NCBI RefSeq assembly: GCF_958295425.1
Contig: NC_081141.1
Span: forward strand, 14,913,204 to 14,977,203
Direction of reading: 5' to 3'
From: Solea solea
Lineage: Eukaryota; Chordata; Actinopteri; Pleuronectiformes; Soleidae
Length of the DNA: 64,000 nt
Part shown: positions 48,501-64,000 of the stretch, piece after piece
How positions within the stretch are numbered: position 1 is the first letter of the stretch
Layout of the letters: each line of letters begins with the position of its first letter
The notes under the pieces: generated by a model
The model's input: only the letters and a program-made list of their open reading frames with translations
Database searches by the model: none
Told to the model about the DNA's origin: nothing
Program-made: the position numbers and the translations under genes

Positions 48501-49926
48501 CAGTGTTCCTCACAAACAGGCCACAAGCCTCCTCTTGAACGACCTGAATGATTCTAGCCGAGGCTGCCAACAATTCTACTGGTTGAGATTTAGCCTAAAA
48601 AGAAACCTCAGGGTCTGGTAACATTATGCACACGCGTGTCTTCACGTGCCACAGTTGCATTGTAGATCACAAGCGGTATAGCTGTCTTTTTTTTACTAAA
48701 TTAATTGTTTGAAGCATTTTCTGATTGTTTCAGCTTCTTCAATGTGAATATTTTCTTGTTTCTTTGCTCCATAAAACAAAGAAATCATTAAAAAGTGAAT
48801 CATTTTGTCAATATAGCATTGGCTTTTTGATCTGAAGCTCTTCTCCATGTCCTTTGTTGCAGAGCTTCTTTCCCAGTTGTCGGGGGTGCGGCGTTCAGCG
48901 GGCGGCCAGCTCAGCTCGGGCCCCTCGGCCTCTCAGCTCCAGCAGCTTCAGATGCAACTCCAGCTGGAGCGCCAGCAGGCCCAGGCTGCGCGTCAGCAGC
49001 TGGAGACGGCCCGGAACGCCAGCCGAGGCGGAGGCCGTGCCAACGCCATCCTGAACACGAATTCAGCCGCCGCCAACCCCAACCCGAGCAGCAACCACAA
49101 TAGCAACGCTACTCCCAACCCGGGCCCACCTGAGTCTAACACACAGCACACTGCACATAGTTCTCAGTTTCTACTCAGCAGGTGGGACACTCACTTCTTC
49201 TTCTTTCTTTTTTTTTTTTTTTGCATGTACTTTAAATGAGACTGTGTCAATAAACTCTTTCAGATTTGAGCAGCTCTAGCTTTAAATGTCTGTATATCAT
49301 ATATCCAACAATTGTTTCTTGCTTTTCTTAAATTTCGCATTCTTTTGACAGGGTTAGGTTTCTCAGTACTTAAAAGGTGACTCAACTTTGTGAATTCAGT
49401 CACACAAAAGGTTTTTAAAACTGTCATAAAGTAGTTTTGTTTCGAGTATTTGAAATCTGGCGTCTCACTTCAGCCACCCTTTAAAAACTAGTGGATTTAA
49501 GGTATTTTAAGGTTTAAGTTAATTGATAATAATGTATGTTGTGGATGGTCGGCGTGTTATTTGAACTCTTCGCCCCCTTAATCTCTCTCCCGCAGGCTGA
49601 GCGAACCGCGGCTGTCCGAGGCCGAGCGGCAGCTGTGCGAGGCGCAGTGGGCCGACAGGAGCTTGTTTGTGACGGAGCTGCTGCTGTCCACGCTGCTGCC
49701 CAACCAGGACGCCGCCGGCGCCTCCTCCTCCGAGGACGAGGACGACTGTCACAGCTCGTTGCGGAACTTCGCTGACTTCGAGGCCATGGGCTGTGTTGAG
49801 GTCATGACCTTGGACGTGGCACTGGAGAACCTAAACCTCAAGGAGACAACCCCAGCGACCAAGACGACAAAAACCACGGCGAAAACGGCACCGGCGAAGA
49901 AAGAGCCTCCGGCGCCGCCTCTTTGA
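42152..49926 (+). CDS. kcmf1: E3 ubiquitin ligase KCMF1, complete, 7 coding exons
   Basis: ZZ-type zinc-finger ubiquitin ligase, known to work with UBR4 and RAD6-type E2 enzymes in cytosolic quality control and stress signalling. Coding exons are 42152-42167, 44180-44347, 45316-45455, 46930-47031, 47992-48172, 48863-49181 and 49596-49926, in continuous frame for 418 codons plus stop (human about 381). The first exon encodes only MSRHE plus one base. A ZZ finger with CDAC, CLIC and CASC pairs covers about residues 4-60. Two C2H2-like Di19-type fingers start at CPYC (80-83) and CPIC (110-113). A Gln-rich coiled coil covers about 224-260. The tail keeps DRSLFVTELLLSTL, an acidic SSSEDEDD and ALENLNLKE, and ends in PPAPPL. 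The extra length is an Asn/Ser/Pro linker in exon 6 and a Thr/Lys/Ala tail. All introns are GT-AG except intron 4, which is AT-AC. Confidence 0.98.
47032..47991 (+). other. kcmf1: U12-type AT-AC intron 4 of kcmf1
   Basis: The upstream exon ends with the codons for R-D-L and the downstream exon begins D-E-S-S-G-V, exactly the KCMF1 protein order, which fixes both splice sites. The intron begins ATATCCTTTT and ends TTCAC. TTCCTTAAT at 47971-47979 puts the likely branch adenosine (47978) 13 nt before the 3' splice site. These match the minor-spliceosome consensus donor, branch site and spacing for an AT-AC intron. No GT-AG alternative restores the conserved protein here. Confidence 0.9.
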
Positions 49927-51245
49927 TGACATGGCCACCTCCTCCTCCTTAAAGCACCATTGTTACTGGCTGACTGCTGAGTCAGTCCAACTGCCAATGG
50001 ATGACAAAAAAGACTGCAGTTTTTTTTTCTCCTTCTTTTTTCTTTGGGCTTTGTTTTATTTTTATTTTTTCTCAGTGATTGTCATTTCAGCTCTGTCGCG
50101 CCCCCACTCAAACCCCCCCCCCACGCCATGTCTGTTAAGTTGTGTACATTGAATAAAATGAGTGAGACGAGAGAATGTGAGCGAAAGCGTGGTGGGTGTG
50201 TGCGCGTGAGAGAAAGAAACAAAAAAAAAAAACTATATAAATATATTATAGAAAAATCTATATGAACGTTGATAATCAAGTCCACATAACCCGTGTTTCC
50301 TCTAGCAGATGAGCAAAAGCGTAGTTAGCTGTCGTAGGAGACAAACACGTCACAACACTCACCCGGGGAGAGGAGGAGGAGGAGGAGGAGGAGGAGGAGG
50401 ACGGAAACCTCTCCGGTTAAAAAAAAAACAAACGCTGCTGTGTATTTATAGTTATTAATTAAAGAAGTGCTTGGATGGTCTACCACAACTTAAGCATGAG
50501 CTTAAATCACCATGTGCCCATTTTTAACTGCACAGTCACCAGAAGGGGAGGCCTCGCTTTTCTTCAGACGCCCGAGAAACTGTAAATTATCGGTGCCGAG
50601 TGCCACTTCATTGGTATTTGTGTACCACACACACACACACACACACAGACAGACTGAGGACTGCAGTTTGGTTACATTCATGTCAAGTCTCACCCCCACC
50701 CGCCGCCGCCCCCTTATGTGACATCACATGTTTTGGGTCATGTGACCTTGCTTTATATCGACTGTGGACACTTTGAATTGCATATCCAGTGTCCCTTTGT
50801 GTACACTACAGTTGCTCTACATTAAGGCGAAACACAACTCGGAGACAAAAAAAAAAAGAGATGAAATCGTTTCTTCAAACGTGACCACGTTCAGGTTCTT
50901 TCTAACCTTGAAGAAACACAAACCCTGGTCTTCAGTCCTGACACGATTGTCTCGTTTTGTTTTTTTTCCCTTCTCTTTCTCTCTTTTAAGGAAGACCAGA
51001 CGCTACTTTCTCAAGCTTCCCGTGTTCTGAAATTAATCTTCTCTCCATTACTCTTGAATGCAAAGAAAACTCACGTGACTTGAAGGAGAGAAACCTGTAT
51101 TTCTCTTTTCATTGATTTCTCAGTCGAAAAAGATCTTTGTATGCCTCCACTGCTACCTGAAGAAATGCTATGTATGTTTTTGGCGCCAAATGACAGGGTA
51201 AACCTTTCAGTTTGGAGGACAATAAAAAATGTTTTGGATGGAAAT
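49927..51245 (+). other. kcmf1: kcmf1 3' untranslated region with two candidate poly(A) signals
   Basis: After the stop codon there is no further coding match. AATAAA occurs at 50152-50157 (short 3' UTR, about 0.25 kb) and at 51221-51226 (long form, about 1.3 kb). A GGA-rich microsatellite (about 50373-50400) and a CA repeat (about 50629-50647) lie inside the long form. Which signal is used is not decidable from sequence. Confidence 0.5.
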
Positions 51246-54200
51246 CAACTAACCCAACCCTGCCCTCTGGTTTGTGTTTGTCCTGAATGCATGGTCACGT
51301 TCTCGGCTGCAGTGGGTTTGACGCACGCGCTCGAAGCACACGGACACGAGGGATGACGGGAGAATTTTAAACACGGTGGCTTGAGCTGTGGCGTCGCTCT
51401 TCTACAGAGCGATTGTTTTTAAATCGACGGGTAAAAAGCTGGTAAACTGAGCCTAAGCATCATTTTTAAGTCAACTCCAAGTTCACAACTGCTTTAACGG
51501 GGAGCTCATTTTGTGACTCTCAAAGGAAACAAGAGTCTCTGATGTGCAGAAGCAGGTATGAAGAATAAAAAAAAGGCACTTTTAATTTTAGCTGGACTTC
51601 AAAATCATCAGTCAAAACACGCTCTGAAGATGAATGCAAAAAAGCAGAAATAAAAACAAGCGTGAGCGATTTATCCAACGTGAAAAGGAAGTCATTTATC
51701 CCACGAGCTTGGTCGGCCACAGCGCTGGGAACGTTACGCGTTATCTGCGCTAACAAAAAAAACCTAAATAACAGCAGCCTGAAAGGATCTGACAGATTCT
51801 TTAAGGCTTTAAAGAGGTCGGTTGCCATAGGCAACCAAATGCATGCAGAGTGGGGGGAAAATGAGGCACGACATTAGATATCTAATGTTTCAAGGAAGCA
51901 ACACTGAATGCATATAGCTTATCTACTTCTCATCTATAAAGTCTTTAGTACAGCAGATGATTGATACAGGACGCGTCAATAGGTTTGAATCAAATTTCTT
52001 TTTTTTCTTTAAACTGCAACCAAAACTATAATATATTATAATATAATATAATATATACTACCCCAACAATGTCCAGACTAAAGCTTTGACGACGGTCATT
52101 GCTGCAGATTTAGCTGAAAGAGATCTGCTCTCATTTTGAGACTTTTTTAACCAAACAGATCCTAGAGAGGGTAAAGGTCACGGTAACCCTTCAGAACAAA
52201 CAAATCTCTATATTGCAACATATGCTATCATTACATTTTAAGCTGAACAATTATTTTTGACCCTTTTCTGATCTGACCACTTCAGCGGCCCCTCCTGACC
52301 AGAACAGTACCCCAGGTCATTGGAGTATGTGGTAGAGCTGTTCTACCACATACAAAAAAACCCTAAACAACTGCATAGAAAGAGCCACAACAAACACAAG
52401 ACACATCACAGGTGAACATATGGAGTCTTTGTAATTTTAATTCCCATAATTTAGTTTAAATGCAGACATTTGTTTCACTAAAATCTTAAATAAAACATTA
52501 CAGTACGATATATGCAAATCAGAAGAGCGTTAAAGATTTTTTTTTGTAGAAGCAGGCTACAGTTCCTAATGATTTTTTTTATTCATTCATTTCTTTAGTA
52601 TTATTACTTTTAAATTCATCTATCATGGTTTTTTCTTTTTTTTTTCTTTTTGAAGGACTAGACAGCTGAACAGCAGTAAACAGTAAAAAGACAACACAGA
52701 GCTGTAAAACCTGCAGGGCCAGCCAAGGAGCACAGTCTATTAGAAAACAGCACGCCACACATCCAGATGAAGGTGTGAACTGATGCCACCTCCCCCCCTG
52801 CACCTCTGCCAGGAGAGGGCGCTATTACACGGGGGGGGCAGGTGGAGCTACATGACCACAGACTAAAGAGCAATGTAGTTGCACCTTCAGGTAAAACCCA
52901 GCTTGTGTTGCTCATTCAGGGAGAAAACAAATGGCTCGTCGTGTTTGTCTGGATTTTCTTGACATAACGGTTACGCAGTAGTTTCGTGATGACGTGGAAG
53001 AAGGAGGAAGAGAAGAAGAAGAAGCGTAGAAACTCCCTCAGTGGCAAGAACGCCACACCGCCCATTGATTTAAACACACTAGTTGAAGCTGACTGGTCTA
53101 AAAATGCTGTCCTTGCTCTACAGGGAGGGAAAGTGGCAGACTGCGCCATCTAGTGGCTGCGTTCATACGTAAATGTCATACAAGTCGTTGCAATTTCAGG
53201 CTGCCTTTGTTCTCGATACATGAATTAAAAATGCATAGAGGAATTTTACTTTAGTTCCGTTATCTATTATAGATAATAAGAGTCGACTCCTAAAACACCG
53301 TCTCTGCAAATACACTCTTTTTTCTTTTTTTAGATAAAGCTTAACGTATTGTAATTCAATTTCGTATAATTGCACATTTTTCATATTTGGGTTTTTTTGA
53401 GACTGCTCTTCACACTCTTCTTCCGTCCAAATGGAGAGAAGAGATGTGACCCCTAAATGTATTTAAGTGACAATATCAAAGACCTGCAGCTGCCGCTAGA
53501 GGGCGATGTTCACTTTCCCTTCCCCATCTTGAGCAGTGCATCCCCTTTGGCCTCTCAGGACTTGGAAAACATGGCAGAACAAAAAAAAATTTAAAAAATG
53601 ACAGAGTTACAAAAAGGGCTCACAGAACAAGGCGATGATGCACAAACTTTATACTCACTGAAGACACAAACTGCACGAGCCTCGACTGAAACATGTGTCT
53701 GTCAGGGTTAAAATTGACGTCGATTTACTTGGAGCACGGTTTCTACTCGTGCTGAAGAGGAATTGATACCCGGCCCTCGTTGCTACAGTGGCTCCTGAGG
53801 GTCAATTAGATATTAGCAGTTATATTAAGTGTCATAATGACATCTGGGGGGAATTATGAGCCTTAAAGTTGAACCATTTCTCAATCATTCCCGTATAAAG
53901 CGTCTTCCTGTAAGAATTTGAGCGCGCCTGCTCTGTGTCGCCCCTCGTGTAACACACAGCCAACAGAGTCAAAGGATATGAGCATCAAGAGTCATCAAAA
54001 TCTGCCAAAACAAGGACACACAAATGTCCACACAGTCCACACAGTTTTAATATCGACTTTGTCCACTACAAAGATTTCGCTTCCAGCGGTCCTGGTTTTA
54101 GCGAGACGCGAGTCCTGCTCTCACGGCCCATGATCAAAGCAGTGTAGGGAAACAAAATTACAAAGTGTTTTTCATCGAAAATTTGAAAAATAAAAATGGT

Positions 54201-56549
54201 AAAATTTTCAAAATCTGATCTACTCGCCACCCGACACTTCAATCTACATGTTACTGAGGACACACCGGGCACCGGCTCACCCCATTCCCCCACTCCCCCA
54301 TCAAACCTCAGCGTGTCCTCCAAAGTGTCTGGAAGCTCATCCAGGTTAAAACTCAGATATGGTAGAAAAATATATATAGTCTTGATGAAATTTCTCTAGT
54401 TATTCTCTTCATTACTGAATTGCACCCATACATGTACGTAGTAGCAGTGTAAAGTGACGGGGATCATGATTCATACTACAAACAAAAACAATAACAGGTC
54501 ACTGTGCACACTTGCTCTTTCTGGTTTTTTTTTTTTGCACTTAAAAATTCATGGTTAATAGATTTGTCTTTCATTGGCATCATTAGGCAACAGTTGTTTG
54601 TTTTTTTTTCTTCAGACACTACAATATGGTTACGATGTAAACACCACAGTATTCAATTATTATTTACCGTAACTGCACAAAAATAGAACACAATGTTACA
54701 AGGCAAGTGGTTACTTAAGCATAGATTCGTTCATGAGACGAAAAAAAACAAGAAAAAGTGAAATTAGGAAACGCACCACAAGAACAAAAAAAAAGTAACA
54801 ATAATAACAATAATAATAAAAAAAAGCTTCATTTTGTTCATTTACAGGTCAGGTGACCCTGTTAAAAAGCTGGTGATGATCAGTACAATCCCGCCCCCAC
54901 CGAAATACCAACTTATTCAAACATAATGATCCTAACTCAGAAGTTGTGTGATATTCTTGTGACGTGAGCAGCCTGAACAAAAACAACGAGTTCACTTGAA
55001 CCTAAGACGCCACGAGTAACCGTTGTTTGAGGAGCTACAAGTGTGGCTGAGGTCGAATCCCCTGGTTCATCCATCACTTCTGCATAACTGGCTGAGTTTA
55101 TAATACAAGCGTATTGTGTAGTGTTTTTGATACGACACCTTTGGAGGTCCATCAGTGACGGGGAGCCCTCAGTATGAGGAAATTACTCTTATACAGACGC
55201 AGATATGTGAACATTCTGGCATTTAATGGTTTTGTTTTTTTTTTATGTTTTGGCTTCTGCTGCACCTTGATATCGTTACTTGAAATTGGCAGGTTGGCAT
55301 GGCAACGTCACGGCTTACTTTGGCATGGCGCGGCTCTCAAAAGAGCGACTCCGCGGCGCGGGAAACTTCCCGTCAACACTGTTCAATTTACTTGAATTGG
55401 GGAGGGAAAAAAAAAATAAAGAAAAAGTTATCTCCAGTTATTGTTTTAAATACTTTTTCCATTCACTATACATCTGCCAACTGCTGATATAACAGCCCGT
55501 CAAGTGTGTGTTAATGTGTGCGTGATAAACCATATTAATATGACATCATGACAAGTTAACGCACCCCCCCAAACACAACATTAAATACAATCCATGATCC
55601 CCTATTCCACCCCCAAACTCTTCAGGACAGTATTTACAGTACAAATTACAGTATAATACATCATTAAAAATATGAGATCCATCTCTAAAAACATAGGGGA
55701 GCTTCTGACAAAGGAAAAAAAAAAAAAAAAAAAAAAGAAGAATCTCGAGCAAATCAGGTTGCTACGGTAACGTGGAAAATAACTAAGTGGACCGACAGTG
55801 CCACCACCCCTTCTGAGGCATTGTTTCTTGTTATTTGGCCCCAGTTGTACCTGGTGAGCATTTGAAAGGTGAGATGTTGGATGGGTTGGTTGACCACACT
55901 CATCTTTTTTTTCCTTTTTCTTTTTGTTGTTTTTTTTTAAAGCAAGCTGCAATACAACAAATCACACGCAGTCAAATACGACGATATGTACAGTTGTTTT
56001 GTTTTTTTTCGGAATAATTATAAGCACTGGACCGACTATGCTAATGTTTGTCACTGGGTTTTGATCGTTTGTCGTGTGCAATCTGGATTTCTCATGATTT
56101 ATCTATTATAAGAAGAAGAAATGGAGGGGGGGGGGGGGAATGGCTGCCACTGTTCCTCCAACAACTCTTTGTTAAACCGTTGTTGGAAATCTTGGTATAT
56201 TTGCCTTATGTACAGCACGTTGAATGGTCCAGTGAACAGGATGGTTGCACATCCAAGAAGGAGAATGAATAGAATTGGATAAGTGAAACTCAAAAAAAGA
56301 TCTCTGGACTATATAGAGCCAGGAAGCGTGTTAACCAACCCTCCTCACATCCACAGTACAACCAAGTCCACCTCAAACCTCTGCAGCTCCCTGCCTCTCT
56401 TCACCATCACTCTCACTTGTTTTAGTTTCCTCATTTCCTTCTCATCTGCACCAGCTACGATTTTTACTCAAGCCTCCCCCTCTCTCTCTCCCTCTCTCTG
56501 CCTGACTCACTTCCTTTCCTCCGGTGTTCTCCCTCCCAGCCACACGTCC
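51246..56549. other. kcmf1-slc20a2 convergent spacer and slc20a2 3' UTR
   Basis: No exon recognised. It has long A or T runs, a poly(A) stretch of about 23 near 55714, a G run of about 13 near 56126 and the small hairpin at 52325. The slc20a2 3' UTR must lie at the right-hand end, but no canonical poly(A) signal on the minus strand could be assigned with confidence; an ATTAAA variant lies at 55222-55227. Confidence 0.45.
52325..52353. repeat. Perfect 12-bp hairpin with 5-nt loop
   Basis: GTATGTGGTAGA, loop GCTGT, TCTACCACATAC, located between kcmf1 and slc20a2. The stem is exact. Confidence 0.85.

Positions 56550-64000
<7,451 letters not shown>

Overview
The window is nuclear DNA of a ray-finned fish, most likely a percomorph teleost. 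It has split genes with GT-AG introns, vertebrate protein families, many microsatellites, and short degenerate SINE, LINE and MITE copies of the kinds common in teleosts. There is no bacterial, viral or CRISPR content. Three protein-coding genes could be reconstructed exon by exon. All three lie in the right half; about the first 33 kb holds no exon I can recognise.

Layout: 1-33,050 is gene-poor repeat-bearing DNA. It contains an ACTAGT/GTTAAC-rich array (3757-4351), a TTAA-ended inverted-repeat element (4612-5214), a long AT/GT microsatellite (6455-6768), L2-like repeats, tRNA-derived SINEs, a second inverted-repeat element (21650-22156), a local duplication (27477-28010) and a perfect 38-bp inverted repeat (32492-32579). 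Next is lipg (endothelial lipase, minus strand, 10 coding exons, 38286 to 33748, 500 codons plus stop). A 3.7-kb spacer separates it from the divergently transcribed kcmf1 (plus strand, 7 coding exons, 42152 to 49926, 418 codons plus stop). The 3' portion of slc20a2 (PiT-2 phosphate transporter) lies convergently on the minus strand, from 63819 to 56550, and its 5' exons lie beyond the right edge.

The most interesting observation is in slc20a2. The exon carrying the conserved glutamate of the second transport signature is present twice (60827-60911 and 58984-59068). Both copies are exactly 85 nt, have the same phases and intact splice sites, and differ at 7 of 28 full codons, all mild changes. 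Because 85 is not a multiple of 3, only one can be used per transcript, so this looks like a mutually exclusive exon pair that could give two transporter isoforms. Second, the kcmf1 intron 47032-47991 has the ATATCCTTT donor, TTCCTTAAT branch site and AC acceptor of a minor-spliceosome (U12, AT-AC) intron.

The three genes have unrelated jobs (extracellular lipid hydrolysis, ubiquitin ligation, phosphate uptake), and I see no sign that they act as a unit. Repeat family names come from remembered teleost consensus features and are less certain than the gene calls.
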